From: Kordia sp.
GTDB taxonomy: Bacteria; Bacteroidota; Bacteroidia; Flavobacteriales; Flavobacteriaceae
Direction of reading: 5' to 3'
Length of the DNA: 61,764 nt
NCBI GenBank assembly: GCA_002733415.1
Contig: NVVR01000065.1
Location: forward strand, 1 to 61,764
The first letter of the stretch is position 1. Each line of letters opens with the position of its first letter. Below, one piece after another: positions 1-8,903 of the stretch. The notes under the pieces were generated by a model, which had not been told where the DNA came from, did not search any database, and saw nothing but the letters and a program-made list of their open reading frames with translations. Made by a program: the position numbers and the translations under genes.

Positions 1-1
1 T

Positions 2-1498
2 GTTACAGCTACTTGTTCATGTGTACTAACTTTAGATGTTGTGGGAACAGATACTCAAGCAGTTTGTGAGAATACACCAATTACAGATATAACATATACG
101 GTTGGAGGGGATGCTACTAATGCTACTGTAACTGGTTTACCAGCAGGTGTTACCGGAACGTATGCGGCTGGGACATTTACAATAAGTGGAACGCCAACAA
201 CAACAGCAGGTTCCCCTTTTAATTATACAGTTACAACGGTAGGTTGTACCCCTAATTTATCTTTAAATGGAACTATAACTGTAAATGCAGTACCAGCATC
301 ACCAACTATCAATACTATAGCACCAACATGTGCTGCGGATGGAGATAGTACGATTACAAATTACAATGCTGCTTTAACTTATAACTTCACACCAGTAGGT
401 CCAACAGCAGGAGCTGGAGGAGCGATTAGTGGTATGACTTTAGGGACTGCTTATACAGTAACTGCAGGAAACGGAAGTTGTACTTCGGTTGCTTCAGCCT
501 CGTTTACAAACTTAGCGATGTTAGTAACACCAGCAGTACCAACAATAACAACGGTAGCACCAACATGTACTGCTGATGGAAATAGTACGATTGCCAATTA
601 CAATGCTGGGTTTACGTATACCTTTACACCAGTAGGTCCAACAATAGAAGTTGGAGGAGCAATTAGTGGAATGACTTTAGGAACTAGTTATACTGTTATT
701 GCAAGTAACGGAGCTTGTGTTTCAATTACTTCAGCATCATTTACCAATGTAGCGATGTTATTAACGCCTATTACACCTACAGGAAGCGTTACTATTCAGC
801 CCAACTGTACTAATTTATTGGGAACAATAGAAGTTACTGCTCCTGTATTAAATACAAATGAAGAATTTGTACTTGTTGGTCCAGATCCTATAGGTTTAAT
901 ACAAACCAATTCTACGGATGGAGTTTTTTCAAATTTAGATGCCGGTGATTATACACTCCATGTGAATAATTTATCTTCTGGATGCATTTCTAACGCTATT
1001 AGCCTAACAGTAAATCCTGCTATAGTTATTCCAAACTTTAATTTAACTAAAGGCTGTGATGGAGTAGATTATTTAGTTTCAGTTGAATCACCTAATGGTA
1101 ACTATACATACAATTGGTTTGATTCATCAGGTACACAAATCGGTATAGGTTCTCAGATAGTAGTTACGGAATCAGATACTTATGAACTTCAAACCTCTTC
1201 AGGACCATGTGTAGCATCAGAATTTATCACAATTGGTAATACTTTTTGTTTTATACCTAAAGGTCTGTCCCCAAATGGAGATGGCTTAAATGATACATGG
1301 GAGTTATCCAATTTAAATATACGTCAGGTTAAGGTATTTAACAGATATGGTACAGAAATTTATTCAAAAGAGAATTATACCAATGAATGGGATGGTACAT
1401 CCGATAAAGGCAAAGAATTACCTTCTGCTACTTATTACTATGTAATATGGTTTAGCAACGGAAAATCGACTACTGGCTGGGTATATTTAAATAGATAA
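2..1498 (+). CDS. T9SS type-B sorting domain surface protein, 3' part
   Basis: The reading frame is open to the left edge, so the gene starts before the window; the GTG at 41 is not a real start. What remains is a secreted, Thr/Ala/Gly-rich protein with repeated Ig-like or HYR-like modules. Two consecutive modules of about 79 residues (nt ~301-774) are near copies, each with an APTC..DG.STI motif and an ISGMTLGT motif. The last ~80 residues carry the gliding-motility-associated C-terminal (CHU_C) signature: FIPKGLSPNGDGLNDTW, then VFNRYGTEIY and a YYYVIWF end. That type-B signal directs export by the type IX secretion system. The following PorP/SprF and OmpA-like genes are the usual partners of such giant adhesins. 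Confidence 0.88.
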   Translation, partial: VTATCSCVLTLDVVGTDTQAVCENTPITDITYTVGGDATNATVTGLPAGVTGTYAAGTFTISGTPTTTAGSPFNYTVTTVGCTPNLSLNGTITVNAVPASPTINTIAPTCAADGDSTITNYNAALTYNFTPVGPTAGAGGAISGMTLGTAYTVTAGNGSCTSVASASFTNLAMLVTPAVPTITTVAPTCTADGNSTIANYNAGFTYTFTPVGPTIEVGGAISGMTLGTSYTVIASNGACVSITSASFTNVAMLLTPITPTGSVTIQPNCTNLLGTIEVTAPVLNTNEEFVLVGPDPIGLIQTNSTDGVFSNLDAGDYTLHVNNLSSGCISNAISLTVNPAIVIPNFNLTKGCDGVDYLVSVESPNGNYTYNWFDSSGTQIGIGSQIVVTESDTYELQTSSGPCVASEFITIGNTFCFIPKGLSPNGDGLNDTWELSNLNIRQVKVFNRYGTEIYSKENYTNEWDGTSDKGKELPSATYYYVIWFSNGKSTTGWVYLNR

Positions 1499-1512
1499 AA
1501 GAAGCTAATACT

Positions 1513-2430
1513 ATGAAACAAATTATAACAATAGCACTACTAGTTTTTATAACATATACTAGTATGGCACAACAAGACCCACATTATACACAATACATGT
1601 ACAATATGAGTTTGATGAACCCTGCGTATGCGGGAAGTAAAGAAACCTTATCAACAGGACTTTTATACCGAAAACAATGGGTGCAAATAGAAGATGCTCC
1701 AACAACAGCTACATTTTTCGGACACCTGCCTGTTGGTAAAAATATAGGAGCAGGATTATCTTTAAGTTCTGATAAAATTGGGCCTGTAGATGAAACCAAT
1801 ATTTATGGTGATATTTCATACACCTTAAAACTAGGAGGAGAACATAAGCTTTCTTTAGGAATAAAAACAGGTTTAACTTTCCATAAAGTAGGCTTGTATA
1901 GTGATATCTATAGCACATTACCTGATGCAAATGACCCTGCTTTTTCTGAGAACACAAGCAGCACCTATTTTAATTTAGGTTCAGGATTATTTTACCATAC
2001 CAAAAAATACTATGTCGCCTTTTCTATACCAAATTTTATGAAATCAAAACATTTAGATTTTAATGGTCAAGAATACGGATCTGAGTTTTCTCATTATTTC
2101 TTAACAGCAGGATATGTCTTTGATGTCAGTGAATCTTTAAAACTAAAACCATTTTTTATGATGAAATCTGCATTTGAAGCACCTACTTCAGTAGACTTTT
2201 CTACGAACCTACTCTACAAAGAAAAGGTTGAATTTGGAGTTACCTATAGATTTGATGATAGTTTTGGCGCCATGGTTAATTTTTCTATTACACCAGAATT
2301 AAGAATCGGATATGCATATGATCATATCATTTCTGATTTAAATGTGACTACATCTGCATCACATGAATTCATTTTATTATATGATATTAGATTTGCTAAA
2401 AAAGTATCTGAATCACCAAGATTTTTCTAA
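1513..2430 (+). CDS. PorP/SprF family type IX secretion membrane protein
   Basis: 305 residues with an N-terminal signal peptide ending at SMAQQ, then the family opening DPHYTQYMYNMSLMNPAYAGS. The rest is predicted outer-membrane beta-barrel with alternating aromatic strands and ends in RFF. SprF-like proteins are needed for export or attachment of the SprB-like adhesin encoded just upstream. The gene starts 14 nt after the adhesin stop, so the two are probably co-transcribed and this copy probably serves that adhesin. The family assignment is firm; the partner assignment rests on gene order. Confidence 0.92.
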   Translation: MKQIITIALLVFITYTSMAQQDPHYTQYMYNMSLMNPAYAGSKETLSTGLLYRKQWVQIEDAPTTATFFGHLPVGKNIGAGLSLSSDKIGPVDETNIYGDISYTLKLGGEHKLSLGIKTGLTFHKVGLYSDIYSTLPDANDPAFSENTSSTYFNLGSGLFYHTKKYYVAFSIPNFMKSKHLDFNGQEYGSEFSHYFLTAGYVFDVSESLKLKPFFMMKSAFEAPTSVDFSTNLLYKEKVEFGVTYRFDDSFGAMVNFSITPELRIGYAYDHIISDLNVTTSASHEFILLYDIRFAKKVSESPRFF

Positions 2431-2449
2431 TACCTAAACTGATTAACAC

Positions 2450-3982
2450 ATGAAATATATATATATAATTTTAAGCTACATTTTTATAAGCAACGCTATA
2501 ACAGCTCAGCATAAAGGCACTATGGTTATAGATAACTTATTTACTTTAACCAAAACAGATTTAAACTCTGAAAACACTGAATTTGGAGCTGTTTTGACCA
2601 ATGACAATCTCGTTTATTTTACACGTACAAATAACAATTTAAAAGCTGAAGATAAAAATGAGTCAGACCTAGATATCTATCAAGCAAAACTTAATTCTGA
2701 TAATTCAATAACAGACATTAAAACCTTAGATGGGATTAATACCAAATGGCACGATGGTCCCTCTACCGTAACCACAGACGGTAATACCATGTATTTTGCT
2801 AGTGAAAGCTTTAATGTAAAAAAAGGGTTCGAGAAAGAAAAAACTCCAGCGAAAATTTACAAAAAAGGTAAAATTTATTTATTCAAGGCATCAAAAACAG
2901 ATAATAAATGGAGTAACATTACACCGCTTCCTTTTAATCAAATTAATTACTCTGTTAGAAACCCTAGTATTAGTGAGGATGGTAAAACGTTATATTTTTC
3001 TTCAAACATGCCTGGTGGTTTTGGAGGAGAAGATATTTGGAAAGTTTCAATTAGCCAAAACTCTTACGGTAAGCCAGAAAATTTAGGAGCAACTATAAAC
3101 TCCAATAATGATGAAAGTTTCCCGTTTATTACTAGCAAAAATGTATTATATTTTTCTTCTAATAAAGAAGCAGGTTTTGGGGGCTTAGATGTTTATAAGA
3201 TTGACTTCAACAAAGCTCATAAAATTATTAATGTAGGTGCTCCGATAAATTCTGAAAAAGATGATTTTTCATTTACATTAAATGATACTAAAAAAACAGG
3301 GTTCCTTTCTAGTAATAGAGAAGGAAGCGATGATATTTATATCATTAATGAAATATGTCGTCTGTATGCAAATATCACGGTATCTGATAAAGAAACGGGT
3401 GTATTAATTACTGATGCTCAATTAAACTTAACAGAAAACACTTCTGCACCTAAAAACATTAGTTCTTTAGAAGAAGTAACTCGCATTAAACTTGAATGTG
3501 AACAACAATACGGTTTACTTGCTTCTAAAGAAGGATATGAAAACATTAGCCATGTGATTGAAAAATCAGTTGATGGAGGTGAACTAAACATCAACATCAA
3601 ATTACAACTTATTGCTAAACCAATTATAACGGAAACTGAAGTTATTTTAAACCCTATCTATTTTGTGTTTGACACTAGCTACATAACTAACGAGTCAGCT
3701 GCTGAATTAGATAAATTAGTAACTGTTATGAAGGAAAACCCAAGCATGAATATATTCGTAAAATCACATACTGATAATTATGGATCTGCTTCCTACAATT
3801 TAATTTTATCAAATAAAAGAGCAAACTCTACAGTAAACTACATTACATCAAAAGGTATTGCTGTAGATAGAATTAATGGGAAAGGTTTTGGTAAATCTGA
3901 ACCAAAAAACAGCTGTAAAAAATGTACACTAGAACAAAATAGCATTAACAGAAGATCTGAATTTATAATTGCGACAAAATAA
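2450..3982 (+). CDS. OmpA-family protein with PD40 beta-propeller repeats
   Basis: 510 residues: a signal peptide (to about residue 20, ending ITAQH), then WD40-like PD40 repeats. Two are clear, LYFSSNMPGGFGGEDIW and LYFSSNKEAGFGGLDVY. A carboxypeptidase-like or Ig-like segment follows, and a C-terminal OmpA domain binds peptidoglycan (VFDTSYITNESAAELD, SHTDNYGS, NKRANSTVNYI, NRRSEF). This layout matches PorE/SprE-neighbour proteins linked to T9SS and gliding. It follows the PorP/SprF gene by 19 nt and probably forms the third gene of the adhesin operon, anchoring the complex to the cell wall. Confidence 0.88.
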   Translation: MKYIYIILSYIFISNAITAQHKGTMVIDNLFTLTKTDLNSENTEFGAVLTNDNLVYFTRTNNNLKAEDKNESDLDIYQAKLNSDNSITDIKTLDGINTKWHDGPSTVTTDGNTMYFASESFNVKKGFEKEKTPAKIYKKGKIYLFKASKTDNKWSNITPLPFNQINYSVRNPSISEDGKTLYFSSNMPGGFGGEDIWKVSISQNSYGKPENLGATINSNNDESFPFITSKNVLYFSSNKEAGFGGLDVYKIDFNKAHKIINVGAPINSEKDDFSFTLNDTKKTGFLSSNREGSDDIYIINEICRLYANITVSDKETGVLITDAQLNLTENTSAPKNISSLEEVTRIKLECEQQYGLLASKEGYENISHVIEKSVDGGELNINIKLQLIAKPIITETEVILNPIYFVFDTSYITNESAAELDKLVTVMKENPSMNIFVKSHTDNYGSASYNLILSNKRANSTVNYITSKGIAVDRINGKGFGKSEPKNSCKKCTLEQNSINRRSEFIIATK

Positions 3983-4024
3983 TATATTAACTAATCTTTC
4001 TGAATCACATAAAAAACATCTTAA

Positions 4025-4541
4025 AAAAATTATGGTAACTTCGACTGTATCAATGTATCCGAAATGCAAACAATTGGAGTTTATGGAGTACCTGATGACT
4101 TTAATACCAGTGTAATTACCAATGCATTTTCGAATTCACATCAAGTAGTAGGAACAGCAACATCAAGTATTTCAGGTGTAGTATTCGAATATGCATTAGA
4201 TGTGGCTGATGGAGGAGAATTTAGTACAAGTGGAATATTTGATAATGTATTACCAGGGATACATTATGTAAGTATTACAGATGAAGAAGGATGTAGGACA
4301 TATACTGTAGCAGTAAAATTAATCGATTATCCACATTTCTTTACACCAAATTGTGATGGTATAAATGACACATGGGCAATCATAGGTCAAGAAGGAATCC
4401 CAATTTATCAGATATATATCTTTGATCGATTTGGGAAGTTATTAAAACAACTAAACCCTGATCGAAAAGTTTGGGAATAGTGTTTATAATGGTAATATCA
4501 TGTTTTTACTAGACTATTGGTTGATGGTAATCTGCATATAG
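4025..4541 (+). pseudogene. Remnant of a T9SS type-B sorting domain gene
   Basis: An open frame (4025-4480) without a convincing start or ribosome site translates to the end of a type-B surface protein: an Ig-like stretch, then HFFTPNCDGINDTWAI and IYIFDRFGKLLKQL. The usual FTPNGDG reads FTPNCDG here. The frame stops at 4478-4480 just after KVWE, where the family normally continues WDG.YNG. That continuation (VYNGNIM...DYW) is present in the +1 frame at 4482-4520, so one extra base has broken the gene. No signal peptide or body of the protein is present. It looks like debris from duplication or deletion of a neighbouring adhesin gene. Confidence 0.75.
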
Positions 4542-4657
4542 AATTACTGTAATTGTATACCAAAGCAATACTATAGTATTTGTTTAGTATCATTTATTTT
4601 AGGTGTTTTTTTTTGTTTTAAAGTAATTTGAAAATCCAAACTAATGAAGATTAAATA

Positions 4658-4822
4658 ATGATATTACTATTGATACTGTTGTGTATTTTATTGTTCTTAT
4701 TGATAACAATCTATAGAATAGATAAAATAAAGAAAATGAGATATTATGGTCATGACCTATCAAAAAGAAGTAAATCGGACAGTTTTTTAACTAAGGTATT
4801 TATTAAAAAGTTACCTGATTAA
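4658..4822 (+). CDS. Possible small single-pass membrane protein (54 aa)
   Basis: A short frame starting at an ATG encodes a strongly hydrophobic N-terminus (about residues 2-19, Leu/Ile-rich), then a Lys/Arg-rich tail with RIDKIKKMRYY and LSKRSKS. This is the pattern of a small inner-membrane protein with a cytoplasmic basic tail. I recognise no family. It lies between the decayed adhesin fragment and a strong terminator at 4892, which fits a separately transcribed small gene. It could also be a chance frame. Confidence 0.4.
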   Translation: MILLLILLCILLFLLITIYRIDKIKKMRYYGHDLSKRSKSDSFLTKVFIKKLPD

Positions 4823-4891
4823 AGTATGAGGATGCATTTAATACAAAAATCAGCCCCGAAGAACTTTTATTTTTTATTTGTTTTTTGGTTA

Positions 4892-4920
4892 AGCGCCTCA
4901 ATTTAATGAGGCGCTTTTTT
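4892..4920 (+). terminator. Intrinsic terminator
   Basis: Perfect stem AGCGCCTCA / TGAGGCGCT with a 6-nt loop, followed by a run of T. It would end transcripts from the small gene at 4658 or from the adhesin operon. Confidence 0.85.
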
Positions 4921-5010
4921 ATTTATCACTATCAGTGGAGGTAATTATCAGAAACTTGTCCCGAACGTTATTTTAATCATAGTGGTATGTTTATATAGAG
5001 ATGTGAAGAT

Positions 5011-5059
5011 AAAAAAAACAGTCTTAAAATCACAAATACATATGATTTTAAGACTGTTT
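5011..5059 (-). terminator. Intrinsic terminator after the NhaC gene
   Basis: A 17-bp perfect inverted repeat (AAACAGTCTTAAAATCA and its complement) with a short loop lies about 40 nt past the stop of the minus-strand antiporter. On the minus strand it ends in a T run (the A8 at 5011-5018). Confidence 0.8.
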
Positions 5060-5100
5060 AATACTTACTATAGTGTAGAGTATTTTTTTAATTCTTGTTT

Positions 5101-6585
5101 TTAGGCCTTTACCTTAACTAAATTCCCTTTCAATTCTCTTATTTTTAATCCTAAAGCAGCAAAAAGTAATGTCATAAACGGACTTAACCAGTTGAAAATA
5201 GCATAAATAAAATAATCAGCTACGGATACTCCTAGTACTCCTGATTGATATGCTCCACAGGTATTCCAAGGAATTAATACTGAAGTTACAGTTCCAGAGT
5301 CCTCAAGAGTTCTACTTAGATTTTCAGGAGCTAAACCTTTATCTTCATAAGCTTGTTTGAACATTTTACCAGGAATTACTAAAGCCAAGTATTGATCAGA
5401 AGCGATAGTGTTTAATCCTAAACAGCTGATTACTGTAGTTGCAAATAAACCAAAAACTGAATCTGCTAACTTTAATAATGAACGTGTAATTCTTGCTAAA
5501 GCACCAATACCGTCCATAATACCTCCAAAAACCATAGCGCAAATGATAAGGTAAATAGTCCAAAGCATTCCATTGATACCGCCAGAAGAGAATAATTTAT
5601 TTAATTTTTCATTATCAGTAATAATAGCTGTGTCAGTTAGCATTGAGTTGTAAATAGCTTCAAAATTAGAAGAAGCTAAATTTGACAATACACCAGATTG
5701 AAAGATGACAGAAAATATAGCTGCTAAACCAACTCCAGTACCTAAAGCAATTAGTGGTTTCGTTTTAAATAAAATGAGTACTATAACAACTAACGGAACA
5801 ATAAATAAATATGGAGTAATATTAAAAGTTGTTTTGATTGTATTCAGTAAGCCACTAACATCTGCGCTACCAGTAGTGTCAATAGTCATACTCATAATTG
5901 AAAAAGCAATTAAGGTGATGATAATAGTAGGAATGGTAGTATATGCCATATATTTAATATGGGTAAACAAATCGGTTCCAGCCATAGCAGGAGCAAGGTT
6001 TGTAGTGTCACTTAAAGGCGACATTTTATCACCAAAATATGCGCCTGAAATTACAGCTCCAGCAATCATTCCTGTAGGAATACCTAAGGCAGATCCAATA
6101 CCAATTAAAGCGATACCTACCGTAGCAGATGTGGTCCATGAACTTCCCGTGGCAATAGATATAATAGCTGCAATAATAACTGTTGCTGGTAAAAATATTG
6201 CAGGACTCAATACTTGTAAGCCGTAATATACCATTGCTGGTATGATTCCGCTAATTAACCAAGTACCTGCTAAAGCTCCAACTAAAAATAATATCATAAT
6301 GGGAACAAAAACACTCTTCAGATTTTCCCATACCTCTATGATCATTGTATTAAAAGTAACGTTATTCTTTAATCCAACAATAGCAGTAATCCCACCAGCA
6401 ATTAGTAATATATACTGATTTGAATAATCCCCCATCCAAGCACCATCTTTAACAAAAATATTATAAGCTAGCATCCCCATTAAAATAACAACAGGAATTA
6501 GTGCTTCCAATATGTTTAGTTCTTTGTTGTCAATTATTTTCTGATCTTCAATTTCAATTTCTGAAAGATTCTTGTTCTCTTGCAT
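5101..6585 (-). CDS. nhaC: NhaC-family Na+/H+ antiporter
   Basis: 494 residues with about 11-12 hydrophobic segments. Family features include the GSSWTTSATVGIALIGIG stretch, SGAYFGDKMSPLSDTTNLAP (the conserved GDK.SPLSDTTN motif of NhaC), and near the end LIPWNTCGAYQSGVLGV. It exchanges cytoplasmic Na+ for H+ across the inner membrane, which suits a marine or salt-exposed flavobacterium. It stands alone, with terminators on both sides. The N-terminal 25 residues are acidic and cytoplasmic. The exact ion preference (Na+ alone, or malate/lactate as in related antiporters) cannot be read from the sequence. Confidence 0.9.
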   Translation of the reverse strand: MQENKNLSEIEIEDQKIIDNKELNILEALIPVVILMGMLAYNIFVKDGAWMGDYSNQYILLIAGGITAIVGLKNNVTFNTMIIEVWENLKSVFVPIMILFLVGALAGTWLISGIIPAMVYYGLQVLSPAIFLPATVIIAAIISIATGSSWTTSATVGIALIGIGSALGIPTGMIAGAVISGAYFGDKMSPLSDTTNLAPAMAGTDLFTHIKYMAYTTIPTIIITLIAFSIMSMTIDTTGSADVSGLLNTIKTTFNITPYLFIVPLVVIVLILFKTKPLIALGTGVGLAAIFSVIFQSGVLSNLASSNFEAIYNSMLTDTAIITDNEKLNKLFSSGGINGMLWTIYLIICAMVFGGIMDGIGALARITRSLLKLADSVFGLFATTVISCLGLNTIASDQYLALVIPGKMFKQAYEDKGLAPENLSRTLEDSGTVTSVLIPWNTCGAYQSGVLGVSVADYFIYAIFNWLSPFMTLLFAALGLKIRELKGNLVKVKA

Positions 6586-6635
6586 TTTGCTGCTTTTTTT
6601 AAGTGGCGTAATGTTACGATTTTATTAAACCTTGT

Positions 6636-6673
6636 GCAAAAAAAAAGCCTGATTCTACTTAAATCAGGCTTTT
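6636..6673 (-). terminator. Intrinsic terminator after the amine-oxidase-like gene
   Basis: Stem AGCCTGATT / AATCAGGCT flanked by A and T runs, between the NhaC start and the end of the minus-strand oxidase gene. On the minus strand the T run follows the stem. Confidence 0.75.
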
Positions 6674-6689
6674 AATAAAACAATATATT

Positions 6690-8225
6690 TTACCCAATTA
6701 AATCCAATGCCCAATCAGAAGAGTTTATAGCTCCTTCAATAAAACCAGTATAATCAGAATATGCTTCCCCAACAATATGTACATTTTTCACGTCGTTCGC
6801 TAATGAAAAACCTTTGAACTTCTCTTGAACTTCCCATGATTTTACTCCTGGACGCCAACAGTGGTTTCCTGCGCCATACGGAGTGCATGACCAATCTCTA
6901 ATACCATAAGAGACTATTGATGCGTAAATATCTTCTTTAATGTCTTTTAATGACATATCAGAATATTGAATTAAAGCTTCTTTAGTCAATTTTAGTCCTA
7001 CTTTAGAGATAGCTTCGTTACCATGTAAAGATCTAAATACCTCTTTAGACATAAAATTAGCAAATTGTATTTTTATATTATCGTTTTCATTTATTTCTGC
7101 TCTATCATGTTTACTTTTGTCCTTTATATAACAGTTCCAAAATTCAGTTGCTGGTTTATCAGTATATAAAAGTATCATTCCTTGATTGTCGGAGTCTTGA
7201 CCTTCTTCTCTTCTAAAATAATGAACTTCTCGTGTAGGCATTCTATCTGCTCTAGATTGTGGAGTTTGATCATAACCCCACCATGGATTATTTAAAACAA
7301 AAAATATTTTAGTCATAGAAAAACCATTAACAGCATCTAATGAAAAAGCGATCTCTTTTGGAAGTGAAGCGGAAAGTTTTTTAAGAGGATGTTGTGGCAT
7401 CGCTAGTATTAAATGATCAGTTGTAGCTTTTTGAGTTTCATTATTTTTTAAATAATTAATAGCCAATGTACCACCATCATCTTGGAATGAAGTTATTTTG
7501 GCATCATTTATTAAAGTTACATTAGGGGATTCTTCCAGTCGTTTTAACATTTGAACTGTGATTTCCTCAGTTCCCTTTTTGATAGTAGCCAAAATTTGAC
7601 CATCAGTTTTAAAAGCTCTTAACCACCAAATTGCCCACTCTATGGCATTCAAGTTATCAGGAATCATGTGGTAAAAAGTTCCAGTGTCTCTAATTTTCAT
7701 TAAAGCTTGGTGACTTAATATATTTTCTTCACTTAAAGCATTCCAGAAACCAATATCCCACATTGGCCTTCCGTTTAACAAAGCTTCTTTTCGGAATATT
7801 CTATAATCAACTTCTGTTAAGCTGTCTATCCATTTTTGACAGCCATAATCCATAGGGTTATTAGGTCTTTTCCCCATCATTAATAATATTCCTCTACGTA
7901 AAAGTTCTAAGGAATCTAAGTTTTGTTCCTCTAAGGGTAAATCGTATTGTGGGTAATTTGATGGGTTTGCTTTTGGTCCAGTGAACGGAATTGTTTCAAT
8001 ATTTAAATCTTTGATGAGTTTTCCGAATTTTGGTTGAAGTTCAGTTTCAAAACGCATTGGTCCCCATTCTGTTATAAAGCCATTCATTTTACTGGTTTCT
8101 ATACGCCCTCCCCAACGATCTGGCGAAGCTTCTATTAAGGTAACTTTATGTCCCTTTTCACTTAGTTTTATAGCGCTGTATAATCCAGAAAAACCACCTC
8201 CAGCAATAAATATATTTTTTTTCAT
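6690..8225 (-). CDS. FAD-dependent amine oxidase family protein
   Basis: About 511 residues. The N-terminus is a Rossmann FAD-binding fold (IFIAGGGFSGLYSAIKLSEKG, then VTLIEASPDRWGGRIET), and the C-terminus carries the second FAD contact (VHIVGEAYSDYTGFIEGAINSSDWAL). This is the layout of flavin monoamine oxidases and L-amino acid oxidases, which oxidise an amine or amino acid to an imine using O2. No signal peptide is seen. I prefer the start at 8225 (MKKNIF) over the ATG at 8249: a TAGTTTTG box on the minus strand (8263-8270) fits a -7 element that would put the transcript start almost on 8249. The substrate is unknown. Confidence 0.82.
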   Translation of the reverse strand: MKKNIFIAGGGFSGLYSAIKLSEKGHKVTLIEASPDRWGGRIETSKMNGFITEWGPMRFETELQPKFGKLIKDLNIETIPFTGPKANPSNYPQYDLPLEEQNLDSLELLRRGILLMMGKRPNNPMDYGCQKWIDSLTEVDYRIFRKEALLNGRPMWDIGFWNALSEENILSHQALMKIRDTGTFYHMIPDNLNAIEWAIWWLRAFKTDGQILATIKKGTEEITVQMLKRLEESPNVTLINDAKITSFQDDGGTLAINYLKNNETQKATTDHLILAMPQHPLKKLSASLPKEIAFSLDAVNGFSMTKIFFVLNNPWWGYDQTPQSRADRMPTREVHYFRREEGQDSDNQGMILLYTDKPATEFWNCYIKDKSKHDRAEINENDNIKIQFANFMSKEVFRSLHGNEAISKVGLKLTKEALIQYSDMSLKDIKEDIYASIVSYGIRDWSCTPYGAGNHCWRPGVKSWEVQEKFKGFSLANDVKNVHIVGEAYSDYTGFIEGAINSSDWALDLIG

Positions 8226-8262
8226 TTTCTTGACAATAGTTAAAATCAAATTTTTAATCGGA

Positions 8263-8270
8263 CAAAACTA
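8263..8270 (-). promoter_or_regulatory. Candidate -7 box for the amine-oxidase-like gene
   Basis: On the minus strand the sequence reads TAGTTTTG, an exact match to the Bacteroidota -7 consensus TAnnTTTG, about 38 nt upstream of the preferred start. I see no good -33 element. Confidence 0.4.
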
Positions 8271-8503
8271 GTAATCATTAATTTTAAAAACTAGATAATT
8301 TCGTATATTAAGAAAATAAAACTACTATTCTCCGATATTGTGATTTTTAATCTAATTTAATAATGAAAGAGGGAGGGAAACAGGAAATTAAACTATCATT
8401 GAAAAGGAGTTAATTGTTCTTTGGCCTTCTATAAAAGGGGGTAAGAGGTATTATATGTTTCTTAATAGGTATTAATGTAACGATTTTATAGGACTTTGTT
8501 CAT

Positions 8504-8537
8504 GAAAAAACACCAAAGGGAGCGCTTTGGTGTTTTT
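8504..8537 (-). terminator. Bidirectional hairpin terminator
   Basis: Stem AAAACACCAAAG / CTTTGGTGTTTT with a short GC-rich loop, flanked by A and T runs. It lies downstream of the metalloprotease and sorting-domain remnant read on the minus strand. The rest of the 8271-8609 gap holds no gene that I can see. Confidence 0.75.
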
Positions 8538-8609
8538 AATAAATTTTTAAAAATCAATATAGGTACTCCAAGGATATCTTTCCATAAAAAAATAGGGTAT
8601 TGGTCTTAC

Positions 8610-8903
8610 TTATTTGATACTAATCTTTTTTGTAACCACTTGTTGTTGTTTATTAACAAATTGAATAAAATATATTCCTGAAGGAAGTTTACTCAAATCT
8701 ATCACTTGCTTGTTTTGGCTTTTTGATGACAATAGTGTATTTACTTTCTGTTCAACTAAATTGTAGATGCTTATTTCTTGATTAACCATTGAAGAATCAT
8801 TAAATTCAATAGTTATTTTATCAGTAGCAGGGTTAGGGTAAATACGAGTTATATTATTATTATTATTATTATTGTTTACATCTGAAACTGCTAAAACATT
8901 GTT
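8610..8903 (-). pseudogene. Detached T9SS type-A sorting domain of the upstream protease
   Basis: Directly after the TAA of the protease gene, and in the same frame, the minus strand continues for 97 codons to a second TAA at 8610. The translation is a poly-Asn linker (8 Asn, encoded by an ATT microsatellite at 8853-8873), then ITRIYPNPATDKITIEF, ISIYNLVEQKV, and the ending DLSKLPSGIYFIQF....KKISIK. That is a complete type-A secretion-system C-terminal sorting domain. It was evidently part of the protease until a single stop codon separated them. It has no start of its own. Confidence 0.8.

Noticed and set aside
41..1498. GTG at 41 as the start of the first gene
   Set aside because: The same frame is open to the left edge with similar composition, and no signal peptide follows the GTG.
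5705..6226. 173-codon plus-strand open frame
   Set aside because: It is antisense to the well supported NhaC gene and its translation is a mirror of that membrane protein.
8496..8681. 61-codon plus-strand open frame
   Set aside because: It overlaps the terminator hairpin and the antisense of the sorting-domain remnant.
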